From Clostridiales bacterium (lineage in GTDB: Bacteria > Bacillota > Clostridia > Oscillospirales > Oscillospiraceae), in NCBI GenBank assembly GCA_004556965.1, contig SFFE01000031.1, positions 1-19,071 of the forward strand: a stretch of DNA of 19,071 nt, written 5' to 3'. The notes beneath the pieces were generated by a model. That model did no database searches. It was given only the letters and a program-made list of their open reading frames with translations, and had not been told where the DNA came from. Positions within the stretch are counted from its first letter, which is position 1. Each line of letters starts with the position of its first letter. The translations under genes were made by a program, and so were the position numbers. Of this stretch, positions 5,980 to 12,997 are shown in pieces.

Positions 5980-7019
5980 CGGTCACGCAATACTATTACC
6001 GGCGGCTCCCGCCGGTGCAGCAAGAGGTTTACCGCCGTCTGCTCACCGGATTTCGGGAGATTACGCCGTCCATTCGCATCCCGCGCCTGCCCGGCGAAGC
6101 GCTGAGCACGCTGTTTTTCCAGCTCCGGCTGGACCATCCGGAGATTTTCTATGCGGTGGGGTATTCCTGCCGTGCCGCGCTTGGGGCGGACAGCGTGGAA
6201 TTTGTGCCGGAGTACATGTTCAGCAAGGGCAGGATTCGGGAGCAGCAAAAGGCGCTGGAGGCGCGGGTCGCGCGGCTCATCCGTCCGGTGCAGGGCAAAA
6301 CGGACGCGGAAAAGGAAGCGTATCTCCACGATTTCATCCTCACACAGGTGCGCTACGACAAACTGAAAAAGCCGTATTCGCATGAGGTCATCGGCCCGCT
6401 GACCAACGGCGTCGGCGTCTGCGAGGGCATCGCCAAAACGGTCAAGCTCCTGTGCGATGCGCTGGATATGGAGTGCATCATCGCCATCAGCGACTGTGAC
6501 CGCGCAAACGGCGAGCGCTACCTCCATGCGTGGAACGTCATCCGCCTCGGCAGAAACTACTACCACCTTGACGCGACGTTTGACAATACGCTCTGCAAAT
6601 ACGGCGGGCTGCGCTATGACTATTACAATCTGGACGATGCGAAGATCTTCCGCGACCACCGTCCGCTGCTGTATCCCGTCCCGCCGTGCACGGACGGGGA
6701 GCAGTTTTACTACCGCGTTAACCACCTGTCCTGGACGAAGTACGAGGATGTGCAGAAGCACGTGGAGCAGGCGCTGCGCAAGAAGCGCGAACGGCTGATT
6801 TTCCACTGGCGCGGCGGCTATCTGACGCGAGAGATGCTGGCGGAGCTTTGCCGCATCCTCACGGACACCGCGGCCGCGCATGGCCGCGGCGCGGCCATTT
6901 CCGTCAACTGGCCGCAGGCCGTTTTGCAGGTCGCCTTCACGGACACCGAGGCGCCGGCCGCAGTCACGACGGAATCTGCGGAGGAGCTGGAAACGGGAAA
7001 AACCGAGACTGTCTGCTGA
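5976..7019 (+). CDS. Cytoplasmic transglutaminase-like (papain-fold) protein
   Basis: A 347-residue protein with the transglutaminase/protease-like core: C149 in GVGVCEGIAKT, H184 in RYLHAWNVI and D199 in YHLDATFDN form the expected Cys-His-Asp triad. The roughly 100-residue N-terminal region (DHPEIFYA near 53-60) resembles the extension seen on related Firmicute proteins, and the C-terminal 130 residues match nothing I recognise. There is no signal peptide or membrane segment, so it acts in the cytoplasm; it may be a protease, amidase or crosslinking enzyme, and its substrate is unknown. The ATG overlaps the regulator's stop by four bases, and the gene's last codons form the left arm of a terminator. 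The coupling to an AraC-type regulator suggests joint expression, possibly with the divergent symporter. Confidence 0.85.
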   Translation: MTVTQYYYRRLPPVQQEVYRRLLTGFREITPSIRIPRLPGEALSTLFFQLRLDHPEIFYAVGYSCRAALGADSVEFVPEYMFSKGRIREQQKALEARVARLIRPVQGKTDAEKEAYLHDFILTQVRYDKLKKPYSHEVIGPLTNGVGVCEGIAKTVKLLCDALDMECIIAISDCDRANGERYLHAWNVIRLGRNYYHLDATFDNTLCKYGGLRYDYYNLDDAKIFRDHRPLLYPVPPCTDGEQFYYRVNHLSWTKYEDVQKHVEQALRKKRERLIFHWRGGYLTREMLAELCRILTDTAAAHGRGAAISVNWPQAVLQVAFTDTEAPAAVTTESAEELETGKTETVC

Positions 7020-7035
7020 GACAGTCTCGGCTTTT
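6996..7035. terminator. Bidirectional terminator between the transglutaminase-like gene and arsC
   Basis: CCGAGACTGTCT (7003-7014) pairs perfectly with 7019-7030 around a 4-nt loop. CTTTT follows on the plus strand and TTTTTCCC on the minus strand, so it serves both convergent genes. The left arm codes for the last residues (TETVC) of the plus-strand protein, whose stop codon lies in the loop and its edge. Confidence 0.88.
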
Positions 7036-7444
7036 ATGGAGCTGCTTTGGCGAGCCGTGCGCGGAGGCTGCGGATTTTCGCTTCGATCTCGCGTGCCGTA
7101 TGCACAAACGCCGCATCGTCCAGCCCTGCCGGATCGGAGAGTCCCCAGTCTTCTTGACAGAGGTGTGGAAGCGTGGGGCACACCACGCCGCAGCCCATTG
7201 TGACTACAATATCCACGTCCGGAAGCGATGTTAGCGGCTTCGGATATTGTTCCCGTTCCAGCTCTATGCCGTATAGCTTCCGCATGATGCGCACCGCATC
7301 CGGGTCAAGCCTTGCTTTCGGCGCTGTTCCGGCGGAGCAGCTTTCGAATACATCGCCCGCAAGAAGACGCCCCAGCGCCTCGGCCATCTGGCTGCGGCAG
7401 GCGTTGTGAACGCACAGAAAGGCGACAACGGGTTTTCGATCCAT
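7034..7444 (-). CDS. arsC: Arsenate reductase, low-molecular-weight phosphatase type
   Basis: A 136-residue protein of the thioredoxin-coupled ArsC family. It has the phosphate-binding loop C11-V-H-N-A-C16-R17-S, the redox cysteine pair C85 and C89 (MGCGVVCP), and D104 in EDWGLSDPAG, the general acid. It should reduce arsenate to arsenite through an intramolecular disulfide cascade. The C-x3-C spacing differs from the C-x6-C of the Staphylococcus enzyme but is common in clostridial relatives. GGAAGGA seven bases ahead decides the ATG. It is the last gene of the arsR-permease-thioredoxin-arsC operon, four bases behind the thioredoxin-like gene, and ends at a shared terminator. A plain tyrosine phosphatase is less likely given the redox cysteines. 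Confidence 0.92.
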   Translation of the reverse strand: MDRKPVVAFLCVHNACRSQMAEALGRLLAGDVFESCSAGTAPKARLDPDAVRIMRKLYGIELEREQYPKPLTSLPDVDIVVTMGCGVVCPTLPHLCQEDWGLSDPAGLDDAAFVHTAREIEAKIRSLRARLAKAAP

Positions 7445-7448
7445 ATGA

Positions 7449-7736
7449 CTATCCTTCCAGAAGCGTCTTTGCCTCGGCCTTGCTCAGCACTCTGCCGGAC
7501 GAAACGACTTTTCCGTCGATCATCAGCGCCGGCAGCGACATCACGCCGTATGCGGCGATCTGCGCATAGTCGGTCACGTGCCCTACGGCGTCGCTGCGCC
7601 CAAGCTCCGCGAGCGCCTCCTTCACCGCAGTTTCCAGCGCGTTGCATCTGGAGCAGCCGCCTCCCAGAATCAGAATGGCTGCGGTTTCGCTGTCGGCCGG
7701 TGTCTCCGGCGCTTTCTTTTTTCCAAACAGTCCCAT
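7449..7736 (-). CDS. Small thioredoxin-like protein (CxxC, redox-active disulfide protein 2 type)
   Basis: A 95-residue thioredoxin-fold protein with active site C28-S-R-C31 after the first strand (AILILGGG) and the cis-proline segment SLPALMIDG. A short basic N-terminal extension (GKKKAP) precedes the fold. Such proteins are commonly encoded next to YraQ/ArsP-type permeases, and here it lies 11 bases behind one and just ahead of arsC, so it may supply electrons to ArsC or handle thiol-bound metalloid. GGAGG ahead of the ATG supports the start. It has no signal peptide. Confidence 0.88.
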   Translation of the reverse strand: MGLFGKKKAPETPADSETAAILILGGGCSRCNALETAVKEALAELGRSDAVGHVTDYAQIAAYGVMSLPALMIDGKVVSSGRVLSKAEAKTLLEG

Positions 7737-7747
7737 GAGAAACCTCC

Positions 7748-8689
7748 TCAGATCAATAAAAATTGGATTGCATTAAACAGATAGCCGACCAAGATGATGC
7801 CGGCGGTGCAGATGGCGACGAAAACGCCGAGCAGTCTGGGCTTTACGGCCTTGCGCAGCAGGATGAGCGACGGCAGCGACAGTGTGGTCACCGCCATCAT
7901 AAAGCTCAGGATCGTGCCGAGCTGCGCACCCTTGGCCAGCAGCGCCTCCGCCACGGGGATGGTGCCGAAAATGTCCGCGTACATCGGAACGCCGATCACA
8001 GTGGCCAGAACGACGCCCAGCGGATTGGAAGTGCCGAGCACGGCTTCGATCCAGCGTTCGGGAATCCAGTTGTGGATGATTGCCCCGACGGCCACGCCGA
8101 GCAGAATATAGGGAAAGACCTTGCGGAATGTGGAGACGACCTGCGCTTTTGCGTATTGCAGCCGGTCCTTTTGCGTTAGCGTGGGGGCGTTGCTGTCTGC
8201 CGCTCTGGCGCTGCGGATGAAATCCTCCACATACGGCTCCATGTGCAGCTTTTCGATGATGGTGCCGCCGATCACGGCGATGACCAGACCCACCAGTACA
8301 TACACGGCGGCGACCTTTGCGCCGAAAATTCCCGTCAGCAGCACCAGACTGCCGAGATCGACCATCGGCGAGGAAATCAGGAACGAAAACGTGACGCCCA
8401 GCGGCGTCACGGTGCCGAGCAGCGCGGCGGCACAGTTTGCGCCTACGCCGTGAAACCGGCCCAGAATCCGCTTGCTGCGCTCCGGCGGGAAATAGCTCTG
8501 TATATAGGAAATGAGGAAGATCAAAACGCACAGCAGCACGGTGATCTTCAGCACGTCGTAGAGAAAAAACTGCACGCTCCCGCCTATACGGGAGGCCGTG
8601 TCCAGACCGACTGCAGCCAGCAGCCTGCCAATCAGCTCGCTCAGCCACCGCATGCCGAGCAGTTGATCCTGTATGAAATCCCAGATCAT
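7748..8689 (-). CDS. YraQ/ArsP-type permease (PF03773) with in-frame loss of the Cys signature
   Basis: A 313-residue polytopic membrane protein that aligns along its length with the DUF318/ArsP permease family: FFLYDVLKI, LGTVTP, LGVTFSFLISSPMVD, the charged central loop, GVPMYADIFGTIPVAEALLAKG and a C-terminal LVGYLFNAI. In the family LGTVTP is normally followed by FCSCS and about 14 more residues before LGVT; here P96 is joined directly to L97, so about 19 residues, including the cysteines, are missing without a frameshift. The ATG at 8689 overlaps the arsR stop (ATGA). Related proteins export organoarsenicals or other metalloids; with the signature and about one membrane span gone, this copy may have changed function or be inactive. 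Confidence 0.88.
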   Translation of the reverse strand: MIWDFIQDQLLGMRWLSELIGRLLAAVGLDTASRIGGSVQFFLYDVLKITVLLCVLIFLISYIQSYFPPERSKRILGRFHGVGANCAAALLGTVTPLGVTFSFLISSPMVDLGSLVLLTGIFGAKVAAVYVLVGLVIAVIGGTIIEKLHMEPYVEDFIRSARAADSNAPTLTQKDRLQYAKAQVVSTFRKVFPYILLGVAVGAIIHNWIPERWIEAVLGTSNPLGVVLATVIGVPMYADIFGTIPVAEALLAKGAQLGTILSFMMAVTTLSLPSLILLRKAVKPRLLGVFVAICTAGIILVGYLFNAIQFLLI

Positions 8690-8985
8690 TCGCAGCAGCA
8701 CCCGCCCTTGTCAGCGCCGCACGTCAGGCTGCTCAAAAACTGCTGAAAGGCTGCAAGCGTTTCGCAATTGAGCGAATAATGCATCCATTTTCCCGCTTTT
8801 CGCGCGTCCACCAGACCGCATTCGCAGAGAATTTTCATGTGGTGCGAGAGTGTGGGCTGCGTGATCGCAAACTGTTCCAGCAGCTTACAGGCGCACTTTT
8901 CTCCGCCTGACAGCATCTGCACGATCTGCAGCCGGTTGCTGTCGCCCAGCGCCTTGCAGATTAAGGCTACGTCGATGGAATTCAT
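8686..8985 (-). CDS. arsR: ArsR/SmtB-family metalloid-responsive repressor
   Basis: A 99-residue winged-helix repressor. The recognition region ITQPTLSHHMKIL and the ALGDSNRLQIV N-terminal helix are typical of ArsR. C31 and C33 (EKCACKLLE) sit where the ELCVCDL motif of ArsR binds arsenite. C54, C56, C89 and a C-terminal run C96-C97-C98 provide further thiols that could complete a metalloid site. As(III) or a related metalloid is the likely inducer. It heads the operon and its stop overlaps the permease start. A promoter and a perfect 10-bp inverted repeat over its -10 lie directly upstream, consistent with autorepression. Confidence 0.94.
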   Translation of the reverse strand: MNSIDVALICKALGDSNRLQIVQMLSGGEKCACKLLEQFAITQPTLSHHMKILCECGLVDARKAGKWMHYSLNCETLAAFQQFLSSLTCGADKGGCCCE

Positions 8986-9008
8986 ATTACGACCTCACAT
9001 TGATGATG

Positions 9009-9049
9009 ATCTATGTATTTAGAATAGCATATACATAGATATATGTCAA
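9009..9049 (-). promoter_or_regulatory. arsR promoter with overlapping operator
   Basis: On the minus strand a perfect TTGACA (9049-9044), a 17-bp spacer and TATTCT (9026-9021) with extended TGC form a strong promoter. ATCTATGTAT (9009-9018) and its exact complement (9031-9040) bracket the -10. A second dyad, CATATA/TATATG (9028-9045), occupies the spacer. Either is a suitable ArsR operator. Confidence 0.85.
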
Positions 9050-9060
9050 TATGAAAACCA

Positions 9061-9096
9061 ATAAAAATCTGCCGCCCTGTTTCCGGGACGGCAGAT
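9061..9096 (-). terminator. Terminator of the alpha-hydroxy-acid dehydrogenase gene
   Basis: ATCTGCCG (9067-9074) pairs with CGGCAGAT (9089-9096), extended by CCC/GGG past one bulged base. On the minus strand the stem runs straight into TTTTTAT. It lies 16 bases past the stop codon. Confidence 0.85.
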
Positions 9097-9111
9097 GTGA
9101 ATACATTCCGC

Positions 9112-10131
9112 TCAGAACATCTGCACGCAGTCGCGGGTGATCTCGCTGAGCGCGTGCACGCCGCACATGGCCATTGTGTCGCGCAGCTCGCCGCCGATCT
9201 TTTCAATGTACGTCGCAACGCCTTCCGCCGCGCCGCCGTAAACCATCGTGACGAACGGACGGCCGATCAGCACCGCGTCGGCGCCGAGCGCCAGCGCCTT
9301 GAACACGTCCGTGCCGCTGCGGATGCCGCCGTCCACGAGAATCTTCATCTTACCGCCGACCGCATCCACGATGGCGGGCAGTACCTCCGCGGTCGCGGGC
9401 GTCTGGCCCAGAACGCGGCCGCCGTGGTTGGAGACGACGATCGCCGCTGCGCCGGCCTCCGCAGCCTTTTCCGCGCCGCGCACGGTCATGATGCCCTTGA
9501 CGATGAACGGCATCTCCGCATAGCGGATGATCTCCGTCAGCTCCTGTACCGACTTGCTGCCGGCAGGCGGCGTCATATTCTTCAGGAAGGGAAGACCTGC
9601 CGCATCAATGTCCATGGCGATGGCCTTGCAGCCGGAGGTCTTGGCGGCGTCCAGCTTCTGATACACCAGGTCCATGTTCCACGGCTTTACGGTCGGGATA
9701 CCGACGCCGTTGGCTGCGCGGATGGCGTTGATCGCGCCGCTGAACACGGCGGGGTTCACACCGTCTCCGGTGAAAGCCGCGATACCGTCGTCCGCACAGG
9801 CGGACACCAGAATGCGGTTGTATTCCAGATCATCGTATTTGTCGCCGTAGTGCATCTTCATCGCGCCGACCGGAGCGGCAAAGAACGGATAGCGGTACAT
9901 GCTGCCGAACAGCTCCACAGCCGTATCGACCGGCTTGTTCTCACAGATGGTGTCCATGTTGACGCAGATTTCCTGCCACTTTTCATAGTTGCGCACAAAG
10001 CCGCTGCCGGGGCCTTTCGCGCCGGGGCCGGGGACGGTGTTGCCGCAGGCTTTGCCGTTGCATACCGGGCAGACCTTGCAGAAGGGACCGCTGCATTTGC
10101 GTGCATTTTCAAGGATTTCTTTGTACTCCAT
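9112..10131 (-). CDS. FMN-dependent alpha-hydroxy-acid oxidizing protein
   Basis: A 339-residue TIM-barrel flavoprotein of the lactate/glycolate oxidase family (PF01070). The active-site His236 and substrate-binding Arg239 lie in SNHGGR, and the FMN phosphate region is visible as VDGGIRSGTDVFKALALGA and IGRPF. It should oxidise a 2-hydroxy acid, probably lactate, to the keto acid; the electron acceptor in an anaerobe is unlikely to be oxygen. The N-terminus carries five closely spaced cysteines (C13, C18, C21, C24, C29), a feature of the clostridial subgroup that could bind a metal or Fe-S cluster. GGAGG seven bases ahead fixes the start. It follows the radical SAM gene by 50 bases with no evident promoter, so the two are probably co-transcribed. 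Confidence 0.92.
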   Translation of the reverse strand: MEYKEILENARKCSGPFCKVCPVCNGKACGNTVPGPGAKGPGSGFVRNYEKWQEICVNMDTICENKPVDTAVELFGSMYRYPFFAAPVGAMKMHYGDKYDDLEYNRILVSACADDGIAAFTGDGVNPAVFSGAINAIRAANGVGIPTVKPWNMDLVYQKLDAAKTSGCKAIAMDIDAAGLPFLKNMTPPAGSKSVQELTEIIRYAEMPFIVKGIMTVRGAEKAAEAGAAAIVVSNHGGRVLGQTPATAEVLPAIVDAVGGKMKILVDGGIRSGTDVFKALALGADAVLIGRPFVTMVYGGAAEGVATYIEKIGGELRDTMAMCGVHALSEITRDCVQMF

Positions 10132-10181
10132 GTTTGTGCCTCCAATTGATATATGTTAGTAGGTACTTTTATAAGCAGATT

Positions 10182-11063
10182 TCAAACGCCGGTGCCGTCG
10201 AATTTCGGGATCATCTCGCCCGTTGCAGCCTCCAAATCCTGATAAAAGCCGTCTTCGATCCGGCTGTCGAGCAGGTGGGCATAGATCGCGGCGTTGAGCG
10301 CGGGGGAAACGGTGTGCCGCAGCTCCGGAAAGGCTGACAGCTCGCCCATCGGCGTGTATTGGCTCATCAGGCTGAAGAGTACGTCGCCTGGCTCGAAGGT
10401 ATCGGACACCCAGTCGATGACGCGGCGGCTGTTGTCTCCCTGCTCCGGGAGAATCAGGTGGCGGATCAGAACACCGCTCTGCAGCAGACCGTCCCCATCC
10501 ATCCGAAACGGGCCGGTCTGCCGGAACATCTCCAGAATCGCAACTCTGGCGGTTTCGGGGTAGTCCGGTGCGGCGGAGTAACGCGCGGCCAGCGCCGCGT
10601 CCGCATATTTCAGATCGGGCAGGTAGATCTGCACCAACCCCTCCAGCATCCGCAGCGTTTCGACGGATTCATAGCCAGAACTGTTCCACACTACGGGGAC
10701 GCCAAGCTCCAGACCGTCGAGCGCCTGCGCGATGGCGCGGGCATCGTGGCTCGGTGTGACGAGGTTGATGTTGTGCACGCCCTGATCGCGCAGCTCCAGG
10801 AAAATGTCCCGCAGCCGCTGGACGGTGATCTCCCGGCCGAGCTGATTGCGGCTGAGCGCGTAGTTCTGGCAGAACACGCACCGCAGATTGCACCCGGCGA
10901 AAAACACGGCGCCGCTGCCGCGCGTGCCGGAGATGCACGGCTCCTCGCCGAAATGGGGCGCGGCGCGTGCGACGACCGGCGTCTCCGGCGCGCCGCAAAA
11001 GCCGGTTTGTCCGGCGGCGCGATCCGCACCACAGCGGCGCGGACAAAGACTGCAGGGTGACAT
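10182..11063 (-). CDS. Radical SAM protein, PflX-like (COG1313 type)
   Basis: A 293-residue radical SAM enzyme. The cluster-binding C58-x3-C62-x2-C65 lies in GCNLRCVFCQNY, preceded by an N-terminal cysteine group (C4, C7, C11, C23) that resembles a second metal site and is typical of PflX-like proteins related to pyruvate formate-lyase activating enzymes. Later landmarks are NLVTPSHDA, WNSSGYES, IYLPDLKYAD and VLIRHLILPE. The substrate protein or metabolite is unknown. GAGGA six bases ahead of the ATG at 11063 favours it over the ATG two codons earlier, which would touch the ribosome site. It is first in a likely two-gene unit with the hydroxy-acid dehydrogenase and is divergent from the trmL-glycolysis operon. 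Confidence 0.9.
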   Translation of the reverse strand: MSPCSLCPRRCGADRAAGQTGFCGAPETPVVARAAPHFGEEPCISGTRGSGAVFFAGCNLRCVFCQNYALSRNQLGREITVQRLRDIFLELRDQGVHNINLVTPSHDARAIAQALDGLELGVPVVWNSSGYESVETLRMLEGLVQIYLPDLKYADAALAARYSAAPDYPETARVAILEMFRQTGPFRMDGDGLLQSGVLIRHLILPEQGDNSRRVIDWVSDTFEPGDVLFSLMSQYTPMGELSAFPELRHTVSPALNAAIYAHLLDSRIEDGFYQDLEAATGEMIPKFDGTGV

Positions 11064-11095
11064 GACCATTCCTCGATTCCGAACAATTCGCCCCC

Positions 11096-11124
11096 ATTAT
11101 AAAGAATTTTGTCAGGATGTGCAA
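11096..11124 (-). promoter_or_regulatory. Promoter of the radical SAM gene
   Basis: On the minus strand TTGCAC (11124-11119), 17 bp and a perfect TATAAT (11101-11096) give a good sigma-A promoter about 30 bases ahead of the start codon. Confidence 0.7.
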
Positions 11125-11176
11125 TCCTTCCAGAGAGAATTGCGGAAAATTTCTATTCTGTTTACATTTCACAGGA

Positions 11177-11205
11177 TTGAAAAATTTTGATTGACGCGCT
11201 ACAAT
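11177..11205 (+). promoter_or_regulatory. Promoter of the trmL-pgk-tpiA-gpmI-eno operon
   Basis: TTGAAA (11177-11182), exactly 17 bp and TACAAT (11200-11205) form a good sigma-A promoter. The 5' untranslated region would be about 30 bases. No clear internal promoter is seen in the short gaps between the following genes. Confidence 0.75.
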
Positions 11206-11240
11206 AACACTGGAAAATTAACGGCAGGAAGGAACCCGGC

Positions 11241-11723
11241 ATGGTCGATATCGTATTGGTGGAACCCGAAATCCCAAACAACACCGGCGCCATTGCGCGC
11301 ACCTGCGCCTGCACCGGCTCGCGGCTGCATCTGATCAAGCCTCTTGGCTTTGACATTTCCGACAAGGCAGTCAAGCGCGCTGGGCTGGACTACTGGCATC
11401 TGGTGGACATCTCCGTGTATGAAAATATCGGGGAGTATTTTGAAAAAAACGGGGATGCTAATCTCTGGCTGCTGACGACGAAGGCGAAGGTCAGCTACGT
11501 GGACGCAGACCTTTCGACGGAGCATGTCACGCTCATGTTCGGCAAGGAGACCAAGGGACTGCCGGAATGGCTGCGCGAGCGCTATGCAGATCGCTGTTTG
11601 CGCATCCCGATGCGCGCAGAGGCGCGGAGCCTGAACCTCTCCAATTCCGCGGCCATTTTGTGCTATGAAGCGCTCCGGCAGCAGGGCGAGCTGGAGAAGA
11701 TCAACCTGCAATTCCCCGATTAA
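11241..11723 (+). CDS. trmL: tRNA (cytidine(34)-2'-O)-methyltransferase
   Basis: A 160-residue SPOUT-fold methyltransferase that methylates the ribose at the wobble position of certain leucine tRNAs. The family motifs are all present: EIPNNTGAIART near the N-terminus, LIKPLGF, FGKETKGLPE in the middle, and the C-terminal knot IPMRAEARSLNLSNSAAI that binds S-adenosylmethionine. The length is typical for the minimal, domain-only TrmL. AGGAAGG ahead of the ATG supports the start. It occupies the first position of the glycolytic operon, where gap or its regulator is often found in Firmicutes, and lies 52 bases before pgk. Confidence 0.93.
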   Translation: MVDIVLVEPEIPNNTGAIARTCACTGSRLHLIKPLGFDISDKAVKRAGLDYWHLVDISVYENIGEYFEKNGDANLWLLTTKAKVSYVDADLSTEHVTLMFGKETKGLPEWLRERYADRCLRIPMRAEARSLNLSNSAAILCYEALRQQGELEKINLQFPD

Positions 11724-11775
11724 AATTGACACCGATTTGTGCGCTGCACGAAAATTCATATTAGGAGGAACTACT

Positions 11776-12969
11776 ATGAACTACAACAAGATGACGGTGA
11801 GCGACGCTGCCCTGAGCGGCAAAAAGGTGCTGCTTCGCTGCGACTTCAATGTCCCGCAGGACAAGACGACCGGCGCGATCACGAGCGACAAGCGCATTGT
11901 CGCGTCGCTGCCGACGATTCGCTACCTGCTGGAGCACGGCGCGGCTGTGATCGCCTGCTCTCACCTCGGCAAGCCGAAGGGAACATGGAAAGAGAGCCTC
12001 ACGCTCGCACCCGTCGCCCAGCGCCTGTCCGAGCTGCTCGGTATGGACGTCATCTTTGCAAAGGATATCGTCGGCGAGGACGCAAAGGCCAAAGCCGCCG
12101 CGCTCCAGCCGGGTCAGCTCCTGCTGCTGGAGAACCTGCGCTTTGACCCGCGCGAGGAAAAGAACGACCCCGAATTCGCCAAGGCGCTGGCCGACATGGC
12201 GGAGCTGTATGTCTCCGATGCGTTCGGCACTGTGCACAGAGCGCACGCCTCCACCGCAGGCGTTGCGGCATACCTCCCGGCTTACGCCGGCCTGCTCGTG
12301 GAGAAGGAGCTGTCCGTCATGGGCAAGGCGCTCGACGATCCGAAGCGCCCGTTCGTTGCCATCCTCGGCGGTGCAAAGGTTTCGGACAAGATCGGCGTCA
12401 TCAACAACCTGCTCGAAAAGGCTGACACCATCATCATCGGCGGCGGTATGGCCTACACGTTCCTCAAGGCGCAGGGCGGCGAGATCGGCACGTCCCTGCT
12501 GGAGGCCGACCGCCTGGACTATGCCCGTGAGATGATCCAGAAGGCGGCAGACCGCAAGGTTCGCCTTCTGCTGCCGGTGGACACCGCGATCGGCGACACG
12601 TTCGCTGCGGACTGCACCCGCAAGGTTGTGCCGTCCATGGAGATCCCGGCTGACTGGATGGGACTCGACATTGGGCCGGAGACCATCAAGCTGTTCTCCG
12701 ACGCGGTCAAAGACGCCGGTACGGTCGTGTGGAACGGCCCCATGGGCGTGTTCGAGTTCCCGGCCTTTGCCGTCGGCACCGAGGCCATCGCCAAGGCGCT
12801 GGCTGAATCCGGCGCGGTGACAATCGTCGGCGGCGGCGACTCGGCCGCAGCGGTCGAGAAGCTCGGCTACGCCGACCGGATGGCACACATTTCCACCGGC
12901 GGCGGCGCTTCTCTGGAATTTCTGGAGGGCAAGGAGCTGCCGGGCGTTGCGTGTCTGCTGGACAAGTAA
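11776..12969 (+). CDS. pgk: Phosphoglycerate kinase
   Basis: Converts 1,3-bisphosphoglycerate and ADP to 3-phosphoglycerate and ATP in the cytoplasm. The 397-residue length is normal. Key regions are the substrate-binding RCDFNVPQD and SHLGKPKG segments, the FGTVHRAHAS motif, the hinge-region LGGAKVSDKIGVINNLL, WNGPMGVFE, and the nucleotide-binding GGGDSAAAVEKLG near the C-terminus. AGGAGG eight bases before the ATG at 11776 fixes the start. It is the first glycolytic gene of the operon, followed after 28 bases by tpiA. Confidence 0.98.
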   Translation: MNYNKMTVSDAALSGKKVLLRCDFNVPQDKTTGAITSDKRIVASLPTIRYLLEHGAAVIACSHLGKPKGTWKESLTLAPVAQRLSELLGMDVIFAKDIVGEDAKAKAAALQPGQLLLLENLRFDPREEKNDPEFAKALADMAELYVSDAFGTVHRAHASTAGVAAYLPAYAGLLVEKELSVMGKALDDPKRPFVAILGGAKVSDKIGVINNLLEKADTIIIGGGMAYTFLKAQGGEIGTSLLEADRLDYAREMIQKAADRKVRLLLPVDTAIGDTFAADCTRKVVPSMEIPADWMGLDIGPETIKLFSDAVKDAGTVVWNGPMGVFEFPAFAVGTEAIAKALAESGAVTIVGGGDSAAAVEKLGYADRMAHISTGGGASLEFLEGKELPGVACLLDK

Positions 12970-12997
12970 TTTCTAACATCACATAAGGAGAACCGTC

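Noticed and set aside
9097..10149. 350-codon plus-strand open frame opposite the hydroxy-acid dehydrogenase
   Set aside because: It mirrors a gene with full FMN-family motifs.
11138..11152. CodY-box-like sequence between the radical SAM gene and trmL
   Set aside because: Several mismatches to AATTTTCWGAAAATT and no second copy; too weak to call.
11726..11731. TTGACA ahead of pgk as an internal promoter
   Set aside because: No acceptable -10 at 16-19 bp (CGAAAA at 17 bp).
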